Assembly: GCA_964588495.1 (NCBI GenBank)
Contig: CAZPPS010000012.1
Span: 1 to 58,171, forward strand
DNA: 58,171 nucleotides
Reading direction: 5' to 3'
Origin: CAVPKN01 sp964588495
Lineage (GTDB): Bacteria; Chlamydiota; Chlamydiia; Chlamydiales; JAAKFR01
Part shown: positions 9,100 to 17,125 of the stretch, in pieces
Position numbering within the stretch: position 1 is the stretch's first letter
Layout: the number at the start of each line of letters is the position of its first letter
The notes under the pieces: model-generated
Told to the model about the DNA's origin: nothing
Seen by the model: the letters and a program-made list of their open reading frames with translations, nothing else
Databases searched by the model: none
Program-made: the position numbers and the translations under genes

Positions 9100-9233
9100 G
9101 ATAAGAAGGATATGATATAAATATTTGAATTTACATTCATGCTTTTACAGAAAAAGCAACGATTGTAGAAAAGATCAATAAATAATTATTTTATTTCTCT
9201 TCCCATCCTTCATATCTTTTTATCCTTCTTATC
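9100..9233. repeat. inverted repeat, GATAAGAAGGATA arms
   Basis: GATAAGAAGGATA at 9100-9112 is perfectly complementary to TATCCTTCTTATC at 9221-9233, with looser pairing inside. It fills most of the 286-base gap between the NSS symporter and the MORN-repeat gene, both on the minus strand. It lies just after the end of the MORN-repeat gene. Confidence 0.8.
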
Positions 9234-9241
9234 CTAATCCG

Positions 9242-11683
9242 TTACCGGCGGCGACCGCTTTCGTCGTACGACCTCTTCTCACCAACCAGCTTATCGTTGT
9301 CGTAATTGCAAAGAAGGCGAGGAGTCCCATCTTCGTAGTATTTATTGAATTTTCCATGCTTTTTGTCAGCTTTGTATTCCCCTTCAAAAACGACGATGCC
9401 CAAACTATTCCATTCCTGGCAGAGCCCTTCGAGTTTATCATTTTTATAGTGATAAATACTTGCCAGTGAGCCGTTTTCGTGATAGGTGCGCATGGGGCCT
9501 TCCTGCATATCGTTTACAAAGGTGACTTCCCGATTAATCTTGCCACTTGGAAAGTAAGCAATACCTTTGCCCTCTTTCTTATCTTGATGAAAATCAAGAG
9601 TCAATGCAAGAAATCCTTGCGGCGAATAGACGCTCGAAGTACCCTCGCGCAATCCCTTTTTGAAAAATGTGCTTGTAGATTTGCTCCCATTTTCACTGTA
9701 TTCAGAAAGCTCTCCCTCAAGCAGATCATTTTCATAGTAGCCATCCAGTTTTTTCACTTTTCCATGCTCAGGATGTGTTGGGTAATAAATTTGATGGATG
9801 CCATTACGGAGATTATCTTTGTAGTGGACAATGATCTCCTCTCCCTCGCTTGAGATTTGGAAATAGCGGCCATTTAAAAGGCCGTTGACATACTCAGCCT
9901 CTTCAAGGACAAGACCCGTCGGATCCCATTGCATTTTTTTGCCGTGTAAATTCCCATTTTGATAGCTAAGGGTGGCAGCCATTTGTCCATTTGGGTGGTA
10001 TGAGAGCTGAGTGCCATCGAGCGCACAGTTGGTATAGTTGAAGACGCGGGCAATTTGAGCAGTCTCTCCCTTAGAAGCTGAGTAGTATTCGCGGTGCTCT
10101 CCGTCTGGAATCCCTGCTTTGTAGGTCATCAAGGCCCGGATGGAGCCATTTTCAAACCAGGCTTTAAACTCCCCTTCTAAAAGATCATTTTTGTAGAAGG
10201 CGAGCATTTGCAACTGGCCATTTTCATAGTATTTCTCTTCGCGGCCTTGACGGCTTCCATTTTCAAACTCAAGTGATTGGCTTAAAGTGCCATTGTCAAA
10301 AAAGTTTTTCATTGTGCCGTGACAGAGACCTTCCTTATAGTTTCCTTCGAATACAAGAGTTCCCTCTAAGCTCCATTCTTTGTGCACCTTGTCTGGTTTG
10401 CCTCTGACATAATTGCCTTCCAGTCGCTTCTGACCATTTTCAAACCATTCTTGATGCTTTCCATCGAGTTTGCCCTCGATGTATGTTTTGGAAACCTTTG
10501 GAGTTTTATTTTCATACCACTCTTTGTAGGCGCCGTCCCATTGCCCATCTTTTAAATTGGCTACAAGTTTTTGATCCCCACTTTCATAAAACTCTTTTTG
10601 CAGACCATCGAGATTCCCATGGTTATAAACATAGTCATTCTTGAGCTTTCCGTTGGAGTACCATTCTTTGTAAGAACCATGGTAATTGTCCTGGACTTGG
10701 GTGTATGTTTTTTCCAATTGCCCGTTTTCATAATATTCGCAAATCGGCTCATCAAGTTCTCCTCTTTCGTTGAAAAAGGCCTTCATTTTAAGCTTACCGC
10801 TTGGGTAAGTGAGCCGATGTTCTCCGATGGCAAGGCCCCTTTTCCAGTTGCCGCCTCCAAGGGGTTTTCCATCTGATGCAAAAAATTGCTCTTTTCCCTC
10901 CTTGAGCCCATCGACGTAATTCATACGATACACAACTTGTGAACTTTCAGAATATTTCAAGTGAAGTCCAAAAGGCTTTCCGAAACGGAAATCCTGAACC
11001 TCCAAAATGCACAGCTCGGGTCCATAAATTGTGACAGCCGGCGTTTTTCCATCGCCGTGGAGAAGGCCGTCGCTGTAGTAACGGGAGGATTTGAGACACC
11101 CATCGTTTTGATGTTGGGGATACCATTCCAAAGCATTGCCGACAGGCAAGCCGTTTGTGTAGCGCGTTAAGGAGGCGCGCGAGCCATCTTCATGAAAGCT
11201 CAAAAACTCACCGGAAAGTTTGCCGTGAACGTAGGTTCCCTCCTCCTTTTTTTGCCCTGTGGGATAAAACGAGACATAGGAGCCATGGAGAACACCTTTC
11301 GCATAATGCAAAGTCGATTCTGCAGATCCATTGGGATGGAATGTCTTAACTTCTCCATCTAAGAGCCCAGCTGTGTAGTGGGCATTTCTTTGCACAGCGC
11401 CCGTCGCATGATAGCTGATCGAACCCCCATGAGGTTGGCTCATTTCAAGATCGTTCTCTTCTTTGATGCTCCCGGAGGGGTAGAAACGGATCTCTTTGAC
11501 TCCCTCTTTTTCCGTTTGTCCCAATTCATGAAAAATCACATGTGCCGGATTGCCGTTTAAATAGTTTTCCACAACAAACGGACGCCAGGTGGGCTGTCTC
11601 ATTTTAAGCTTGGGCGTTTCACCGGCAAATACGGGAGTAAATATGTGGCTGAAAAGAATCAAAGCGATAATAAGTAGACGCAT
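9242..11683 (-). CDS. giant exported MORN/YwqK-type repeat protein
   Basis: The 813-residue protein has a signal peptide (about 1-20, ending FTPVFAGE). The rest is dozens of units of roughly 22-24 residues with the consensus G-x-x-K-x-W/Y-Y-E-N-G-x-L-x-x-x-x-x-Y-x-x-G-x-x-x-G. Examples are HGSYKEWYSNGKLKNDYVY and DGKHQEWFENGQKRLEGNY. This is the COG2849/YwqK variant of MORN repeats, which builds long beta-hairpin arrays. Function is unknown; export plus a long repeat array suggests an envelope or host-contact role. It is transcribed alone. Near-identical repeats invite length change by recombination. Confidence 0.85.
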   Translation of the reverse strand: MRLLIIALILFSHIFTPVFAGETPKLKMRQPTWRPFVVENYLNGNPAHVIFHELGQTEKEGVKEIRFYPSGSIKEENDLEMSQPHGGSISYHATGAVQRNAHYTAGLLDGEVKTFHPNGSAESTLHYAKGVLHGSYVSFYPTGQKKEEGTYVHGKLSGEFLSFHEDGSRASLTRYTNGLPVGNALEWYPQHQNDGCLKSSRYYSDGLLHGDGKTPAVTIYGPELCILEVQDFRFGKPFGLHLKYSESSQVVYRMNYVDGLKEGKEQFFASDGKPLGGGNWKRGLAIGEHRLTYPSGKLKMKAFFNERGELDEPICEYYENGQLEKTYTQVQDNYHGSYKEWYSNGKLKNDYVYNHGNLDGLQKEFYESGDQKLVANLKDGQWDGAYKEWYENKTPKVSKTYIEGKLDGKHQEWFENGQKRLEGNYVRGKPDKVHKEWSLEGTLVFEGNYKEGLCHGTMKNFFDNGTLSQSLEFENGSRQGREEKYYENGQLQMLAFYKNDLLEGEFKAWFENGSIRALMTYKAGIPDGEHREYYSASKGETAQIARVFNYTNCALDGTQLSYHPNGQMAATLSYQNGNLHGKKMQWDPTGLVLEEAEYVNGLLNGRYFQISSEGEEIIVHYKDNLRNGIHQIYYPTHPEHGKVKKLDGYYENDLLEGELSEYSENGSKSTSTFFKKGLREGTSSVYSPQGFLALTLDFHQDKKEGKGIAYFPSGKINREVTFVNDMQEGPMRTYHENGSLASIYHYKNDKLEGLCQEWNSLGIVVFEGEYKADKKHGKFNKYYEDGTPRLLCNYDNDKLVGEKRSYDESGRRR

Positions 11684-11776
11684 CTTTAGAACCTAATGTT
11701 GGTATTAATGTCCGAGAGTATCAAAAAAGGGGGAATTTCACAGCTTCAAAATTAGATTTGACAAACGTGTCATTTT

Positions 11777-12817
11777 ATGTTAATTGTATTTTTTAATGTG
11801 ACGAGGCGTTCTGTGCTTTTACAAAGAAAAGCTCTTTATAATTTAATTCAGCTCAATCTCACCCGTATAGAAACAGGTGAGCTGCAAGTTGGCAATCTCA
11901 AAAAGTGGCAAATCTCCAATTACCGCGCTTTACCTCCGGAAGATTTGTTCGCGCAGCTGCGCGAATTAAATATTGATCTCGATTTAATGCGCTTTGAAGA
12001 GTTGAGCCAAAACTTTGAAGCTCCGGAAGAGATGGTTGAAAAACTGGCCAGCAACCGTGAGCCGCTCGAAAAAGATCAGATTTTTTTAATTTTTTTTGAG
12101 CTTTGGCGGCGCATTTGGCCAGAAAAGAGGACCATTTCTATTTTCTGCGACGAGCTCGATCACCAAATGATTGCCTACGATCTGGGGCGCCCCAGCGAAA
12201 TCACCGACGCTTTGGCCTATTTGCAGCAGCTTTTAGAAGAGCATGCCGATAGAGGGCTCGATCCGCACCATTGCTTTCAGCTGGTCCAGACCTATTGTGC
12301 CAATGATATTGAAAGTTTTCTTTTTGATTTTACCCTCAATGAGATTGAAACAGATAATTATAGCTATGCGATCGAGCTTCTTGATGGTTTCAAGCCGTTT
12401 TTAAAACCCTCACTTTGGTTTGATTACCTAAGAGCCAGAGCCTGCATCCTCAAAGATCCAGAAGATGGCTACGAAATGCTTGAAATTGTCATTCACAAGA
12501 TCACACAAGAGACACCTCTGGATTTGGTCGCTGACATTCTCTTTTTCCTGGCAAATAGCGGAAACCACTCGTTATTTTACACTTTGGCCAAAAAAACGAT
12601 GCCTCTTTTAAAAAGTGAGAGGGATTTCCAGGAATTTTTGGAAGCCTGCTATTCCCACTACGACTACTTGGAGCTCAAAAAGCCTGCTTTAGCGATTGCC
12701 CACCTTTTCTATAGCCGTCGAGGGATTCCTTCGCATACTCCGCTTGCTGAAACCGATCCAGGGATGGAAGAGATGCGGGTGATCTTGGATCAGCGTCTCC
12801 ACTTTGCCGAAGAATAA
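11777..12817 (+). CDS. conserved hypothetical helical protein
   Basis: The product is up to 346 residues, acidic and predicted helical, without signal peptide or membrane spans. It contains solenoid-like stretches, for example DGFKPFLKPSLWFDYLRARA. I do not recognise the family. The start is uncertain: the ATG at 11777 has no ribosome binding site, whereas a GTG at 11813, before LLQRKALYNLIQ, has GAGG 8 bases upstream. It is divergent from the MORN-repeat gene and convergent with the metallophosphoesterase across a hairpin. Confidence 0.6.
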   Translation: MLIVFFNVTRRSVLLQRKALYNLIQLNLTRIETGELQVGNLKKWQISNYRALPPEDLFAQLRELNIDLDLMRFEELSQNFEAPEEMVEKLASNREPLEKDQIFLIFFELWRRIWPEKRTISIFCDELDHQMIAYDLGRPSEITDALAYLQQLLEEHADRGLDPHHCFQLVQTYCANDIESFLFDFTLNEIETDNYSYAIELLDGFKPFLKPSLWFDYLRARACILKDPEDGYEMLEIVIHKITQETPLDLVADILFFLANSGNHSLFYTLAKKTMPLLKSERDFQEFLEACYSHYDYLELKKPALAIAHLFYSRRGIPSHTPLAETDPGMEEMRVILDQRLHFAEE

Positions 12818-12880
12818 GCCTTGTACTACAGAAAAGACACGATAGGTGAATTTAAAAAGTAGGTATCCTATAAAACGCTA

Positions 12881-12985
12881 AAGAGCATGATATAAAGGAT
12901 ATGCTCGATATGCATGATAAAAAGACAAAATTTTTTATTTTTCCCTTATCCTGCATATCGTGCATATCCTTTATATCATGCTCTT
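12881..12985. repeat. inverted repeat, TATCCTTTATATCATGCTCTT hairpin
   Basis: Arms 12881-12920 and 12946-12985 pair at about 38 of 40 positions around a 25-base T-rich loop. It occupies the gap between two convergent genes, ending 21 bases before the stop codon of the metallophosphoesterase gene. It is the closest relative of the hairpin at 7297-7437, sharing TGCATATC and GCATATCCTT words. Confidence 0.85.
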
Positions 12986-13006
12986 TATGCGGCCAAGGCC
13001 CAATGA

Positions 13007-13732
13007 TTATGTGCTTTGCGTTGAGGAGTAGATCTTGAGGGGCTGAAATCGCAGATAATCAGAGCTTGTCAGGTGATAAGTGACCCCTCCCAACTTTCCA
13101 AAAGGAAGAGTCCCTTCCTGGAAATTGTGGAGATGGCCAAAGACGCAGATATCCACGCCATATTTATCGAGGAGCTCAGAAACTCTAGAGGTCTGTAGAT
13201 CAGCGCCGATCGGGGGGTAGTGTGTCATGGCAATGCGGCATTTGGCCTGTTTGTCCAGACATTGCAAACTCATCTCTAAGCGTTGGAGTTCTCTGTTGAA
13301 GATTTTTTCCTCTTCTTTTTTGTCCTTATCGAGTGGAAATCCAAAATGGTACTCAGGAGTATCCCAGAGGCGTGTGCCGGCAATCGAAATTCCTTGATAA
13401 TTGAAAGCATTGTTTTGGACGAGATGGAGCGAGGGGGGCAGAATCTTTTGCACTTTAGACAAAGAGCCCCACCAATAATCGTGATTGCCCTTAATGAGCG
13501 CTTTGGTTCCTGGCAATCTTTCGATCCAGTCTAAATCGACTTTGGCATCTTCTAAAGAAAGGGCCCAGGAGATATCTCCAGGGATGAGGACTAAATCTTC
13601 AGGCTCCACAAGGGCGTGCCAGTGAGTTTCGATGTGCTCGGCATAACCTGCCCAATTGGGGCCGAAAACTTCCATGGTTTTTTCGGGAACGCCGAACGCT
13701 AAATGTAAATCTCCGATGGCCCAAACGTTCAT
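13007..13732 (-). CDS. calcineurin-like metallophosphoesterase
   Basis: All five metal-binding signatures of the superfamily are present in this 241-residue protein: GDLHL near the start, PGDISW, GNHDYWW, THYPP and FGHLH. It should be a soluble two-metal phosphoesterase; the substrate is not evident. Its start overlaps the lplA stop by four bases (ATGA-type), placing it third in an mnmG-lplA operon. I recall a homologue near rho in Chlamydia trachomatis, but could not check. Confidence 0.88.
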   Translation of the reverse strand: MNVWAIGDLHLAFGVPEKTMEVFGPNWAGYAEHIETHWHALVEPEDLVLIPGDISWALSLEDAKVDLDWIERLPGTKALIKGNHDYWWGSLSKVQKILPPSLHLVQNNAFNYQGISIAGTRLWDTPEYHFGFPLDKDKKEEEKIFNRELQRLEMSLQCLDKQAKCRIAMTHYPPIGADLQTSRVSELLDKYGVDICVFGHLHNFQEGTLPFGKLGGVTYHLTSSDYLRFQPLKIYSSTQST

Positions 13733-14424
13733 GGCGTCAATAGCTCCGTGGATTTTCGATGGGGAATCTCCAAAATATGAAGGGCTTCCTCAAGGGTTGT
13801 TTTTTTTGCCTGAAAGATCTCTTGCATATGTGTGGAGAGCCTTGTCAGGAGCTCTTCTTTTTGGGGAAACAGAGACTTGAGAGAGCATAAAAAGTCGTTG
13901 TGGGAACGCTCTCCACGGTATTGGGGCTTTTTTTCGGGCATTAAGAGGTAATTCATTTTTTCCGGGCTATAATCCCACAAAAAAGAGGTGTGCAACAGCC
14001 AGCGCCCTTTCTGGATATACTGTGCGTTGCCTCCAAACTTTTTTTCGCCAAAAACATAATCGTTTTCACGCAAGCCAAAATCTTTGAAAAGGGGCTTGTA
14101 AAAGGTTTCAGACCACTCCAAAATAGGTTTTGGCTGGGCAGGGAAGTCAAAAGACGAGTGATTAGAGATAATCGTTGCAAAAACTGTCTGAGAATCGACG
14201 TAGACAGTCCCGCCGCCGCTGAAACGTTTGATCAGAGGGATGTTGTCTTCTTTGATTTTTTTGAGATCGACAAGCTTTTCAGCTTTGCCGGAGATGCCCA
14301 TGACAATAGCAGCAGGGGAGCCCGTATTGAGAATACACCAACTTTCCGAACTGACCCGCAAGAGCGCCTCTTCAAGGCGCAGCTGCTCGAGTATCGGAAC
14401 GTTTTGTAATTCAAGAAGTCGCAT
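13729..14424 (-). CDS. lplA: lipoate-protein ligase A family protein
   Basis: The 231-residue protein matches the biotin/lipoate ligase fold: RFSGGGTVYVD is the RRxSGGGxVYHD signature, and the lysine in GEKKFGGNAQ corresponds to the catalytic lysine. It should attach scavenged lipoate to E2 subunits of 2-oxoacid dehydrogenases in the cytoplasm. The first 14 bases overlap mnmG and the end overlaps the metallophosphoesterase. The mnmG-lplA adjacency is also found in Chlamydia. It could instead act as an octanoyl/lipoyl relay transferase. Confidence 0.88.
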   Translation of the reverse strand: MRLLELQNVPILEQLRLEEALLRVSSESWCILNTGSPAAIVMGISGKAEKLVDLKKIKEDNIPLIKRFSGGGTVYVDSQTVFATIISNHSSFDFPAQPKPILEWSETFYKPLFKDFGLRENDYVFGEKKFGGNAQYIQKGRWLLHTSFLWDYSPEKMNYLLMPEKKPQYRGERSHNDFLCSLKSLFPQKEELLTRLSTHMQEIFQAKKTTLEEALHILEIPHRKSTELLTP

Positions 14425-16243
14425 ATTTTTGCAGGGCTATCATCAAAACTTGTATATCTGAAGGGGAAATTCCTCCAATTCTTGAAGCTTGTCCTAATGT
14501 TTGCGGCAAGAATTTGGAGAGTTTTTGCTTAGCTTCAGAGCGCAAACCCACAACAGCATGGAAGTCAAAGGTGGAGGGCAAACGGATTTTTTCGATATGG
14601 GCCAGTTTGGCAACTTCCCCTTTTTGCCTTTCGATATAGCCCGCATATTTAAGGTTCAGCTCGATTTGGAAATTCATCTCGGGGCCAAAATCTTTGATCG
14701 CTTCTGGATACATCTCAAGAAGGGTTTGATAGGTATTTTCGGGCCTGCAAAGAAGCTGAGCTAAAGAGCTTCCTTTGCCTTGGACCTGTTTGAAAATGGT
14801 TTTCAGTCTCTCCGTTTCGGTCTCGAGGATTTTTTCTTTCTCGACAACTTTTTGGTACCGTTTGTGATCTAATAGCCCCAGTTGATAGCCATAAGCTCCC
14901 AAACGTAAATCGGCATTGTCTTGGCGAAGGAGCAAACGGTGCTCAGCACGAGATGTGAACATTCTGTAGGGTTCGTCGATCGGTTTTGTGATCAGATCGT
15001 CGATCATCACGCCAATATAGGCCTCATGCCGCTCTAGAACAAAAGGAGGCTTGTTTTGAACTTTTGCGCTCGCATTAATGCCGGCAATGAGCCCTTGAGC
15101 CGCTGCCTCTTCATAACCTGTCGTTCCATTAATCTGGCCTGCAAAGAAGAGGTTTTCAACAGTTTTTGTCTCTAAAGTGGGCCCTACCTGGCCTGAGAGG
15201 ACATAATCGTATTCGATCGCATAGGCAGGGCGCATCACCTCGGCCTTTTCAAGCCCGGCGATGGAATGGAGGAATTCGAGCTGCACATCGAAGGGAAGAG
15301 ATGAGGAGATGCCGTTGACGTAGATTTCGTTGGTATGGAGCCCTTCAGGCTCCAGAAAGACCTGATGGCGGTCCTTGTCGCTAAAGCGGACGACTTTGTC
15401 TTCGATGGAGGGGCAATAACGGGGGCCGACGCTCTTGATTTGTCCTGTATAGAGAGGAGATCTGTGGAGATTATCTTGGATGATCTCTTTGGTTTTCAGG
15501 CTTGTATAAGTGATCCAGCAGGAGATTTGGGGAAGACGCTCAAAGGGTTCATCATCATAGGAAAAACGGACCCCTTCCTCTGGAGGTTGCTCTTCCAGCT
15601 GGGAAAAATCAATGGAGCGGGAGTTAATCCGGGGAGGAGTCCCCGTTTTGAGCCGTCCTAACTCAAATCCAAGATCTAAAAGATTTTTCGAGATGCCAAT
15701 AGCGGGCTTATCTCCTGCGCGGCCGCCCGAAAAGCGTGTCTCGCCGATGTGAATCAGCCCTTGCATGAAGGTGCCAGAGGACAAAATGACAGATTTTGCG
15801 CTATAGGCAATGCCTTCTTGAGTGACAATGCCCACAACTTTGCCATTTTCGACTAAAATGGATTCTGTGGTCCCTTGATGGAGGTGGAGATTGGGTGTGT
15901 TTTCAAGGCGCCGCTTCATTTCGAATTGATAGGCGACCTTGTCCGCTTGTGCGCGGGGCGCCCAGACAGCGGGACCTTTAGAGGCGTTGAGCATGCGAAA
16001 CTGGATGCCGGTCCTATCTGTGACTTTCCCCATTTCTCCGCCCAAGGCGTCAATTTCCCGCACCATATGCCCTTTGCCGATCCCGCCAATAGCAGGATTG
16101 CAGCTCATTTTAGCAATGGTGTCGAGATTCATTGTCAGCAAAAGGGTAAAAGCACCAGATCTTGCAGCAGCAAATGCTGCTTCACAACCTGCGTGCCCCC
16201 CTCCAACGACAATGACGTCATATTGATCTGGGTAGCGCCACAT
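14411..16243 (-). CDS. mnmG: tRNA uridine-5-carboxymethylaminomethyl modification enzyme MnmG
   Basis: The 610-residue flavoprotein forms, with MnmE, the cmnm5 group at U34 of several tRNAs. The N-terminal FAD site VIVVGGGHAGCEAAFAA is intact, as are CNPAIGGIGKGH and the family motif FSGGRAGDKPAIG. Length is typical. It leads a minus-strand operon with lplA and the metallophosphoesterase. MnmE is not in this window. Confidence 0.97.
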   Translation of the reverse strand: MWRYPDQYDVIVVGGGHAGCEAAFAAARSGAFTLLLTMNLDTIAKMSCNPAIGGIGKGHMVREIDALGGEMGKVTDRTGIQFRMLNASKGPAVWAPRAQADKVAYQFEMKRRLENTPNLHLHQGTTESILVENGKVVGIVTQEGIAYSAKSVILSSGTFMQGLIHIGETRFSGGRAGDKPAIGISKNLLDLGFELGRLKTGTPPRINSRSIDFSQLEEQPPEEGVRFSYDDEPFERLPQISCWITYTSLKTKEIIQDNLHRSPLYTGQIKSVGPRYCPSIEDKVVRFSDKDRHQVFLEPEGLHTNEIYVNGISSSLPFDVQLEFLHSIAGLEKAEVMRPAYAIEYDYVLSGQVGPTLETKTVENLFFAGQINGTTGYEEAAAQGLIAGINASAKVQNKPPFVLERHEAYIGVMIDDLITKPIDEPYRMFTSRAEHRLLLRQDNADLRLGAYGYQLGLLDHKRYQKVVEKEKILETETERLKTIFKQVQGKGSSLAQLLCRPENTYQTLLEMYPEAIKDFGPEMNFQIELNLKYAGYIERQKGEVAKLAHIEKIRLPSTFDFHAVVGLRSEAKQKLSKFLPQTLGQASRIGGISPSDIQVLMIALQKYATS

Positions 16244-16256
16244 AAATGACTAAAGT

Positions 16257-16270
16257 CAAAACTCAGGTTA
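16257..16270. repeat. orphan copy of the AAAACTCAGGTTA terminus
   Basis: CAAAACTCAGGTTA here is identical to one end of the 168-bp palindrome at 31132-31299. No second arm is present nearby. It lies between mnmG and the small basic gene and may be the scar of an excised or decayed element, or chance. Confidence 0.4.
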
Positions 16271-16280
16271 TTTTAAAAAA

Positions 16281-16370
16281 TTACTTAGTTTTGTGACGGT
16301 CGCGACGACGGCGTTTCTTTCGCTTGTGCTTGGCGATTTTATATTTTCTTTTCTTCTTTACTGATGACAT
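16281..16370 (-). CDS. tiny basic AURKAIP1/COX24-type protein
   Basis: This 29-codon gene is easily missed. It encodes MSSVKKKRKYKIAKHKRKKR followed by RRRDRHKTK, over half Lys/Arg. This matches the small AURKAIP1/COX24-domain proteins, which associate with the ribosome; a member is known as bL38 in Bacteroidota ribosomes, to my recollection. GGAG lies four to five bases before the ATG. It is just upstream of mnmG on the same strand. The composition and ribosome binding site make it a real gene; the ribosomal role is by family. Confidence 0.8.
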   Translation of the reverse strand: MSSVKKKRKYKIAKHKRKKRRRRDRHKTK

Positions 16371-16489
16371 AATGCTCCGAAAACAAAACAAGGAAGATAG
16401 CGGGTTTAGCAAAAACATTCAAGCTATTTATCATTTCTTAATAGTGATTTCTTTATATGTAATTAATGCTTATATGTTAAAATAATTGC

Positions 16490-17116
16490 ATGTCAACACA
16501 AAATGTTAGAGCAAATACTAATAATAAAAATTATCCAGCAGCAAAAGAGCCACCCTCTAAGTGGCCCAAATACACGTTTATAATGCTGATGATAGCGGGC
16601 GGTTCTGCAGCCTTTGCAGGCATTGGCCTTGCAGGTTGGCTTGCTCCAGAATTTTTCAAGCACTTAACTGTCGTTCAGGGACAAATCATCTTCGGCGTCT
16701 CTGCGGGTGTCAGCACGATTGCTCTTACCATCCTCGGCCAAGGCTGGCTCAGAAACCATTTGCGCGAACGGCAACGCGAGCAGGAAGAGGCAATTCCCAA
16801 AGAAATCGACAGGCTACTTAAAGAGGCAAACGAAGAAAATAAAACACTGACCCAAAAGACCAGACTCTATTGTCAAGCTGCCAAGCTTGCAACTAATCCA
16901 TCGCAAAAATTCCGATTGTTAAATGAGGCTTTTGACTATGTCAGTCAAAAAGTAAAATCAATCAGTCAGGAACAAGAGCCTTTCAATGCAGATAAGAAGA
17001 TTTGCTATGAAGATATCGCGGAGGTTTTATCTGACATCGGAAGCCTGAGCGATGGAATGCCTCTCGGTTTTGCAGATTTGCAAGAGAAAGTGAACGCTGA
17101 ATATTTCAAATTATAG
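16490..17116 (+). CDS. Inc-like membrane protein with bilobed hydrophobic domain
   Basis: The 208-residue product has a short polar N-terminus and then two closely spaced hydrophobic segments (about 27-52 and 62-84) forming a hairpin. A charged, coiled-coil-prone C-terminus follows (RERQREQEEAIPKEIDRLL onward). A bilobed hydrophobic domain without signal peptide is the hallmark of chlamydial inclusion membrane proteins, which are type III secreted. This is inference from topology; it could be an ordinary inner-membrane protein. It converges with dnaB, leaving only nine bases between stops. Confidence 0.6.
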   Translation: MSTQNVRANTNNKNYPAAKEPPSKWPKYTFIMLMIAGGSAAFAGIGLAGWLAPEFFKHLTVVQGQIIFGVSAGVSTIALTILGQGWLRNHLRERQREQEEAIPKEIDRLLKEANEENKTLTQKTRLYCQAAKLATNPSQKFRLLNEAFDYVSQKVKSISQEQEPFNADKKICYEDIAEVLSDIGSLSDGMPLGFADLQEKVNAEYFKL

Positions 17117-17125
17117 CAAAGAATC

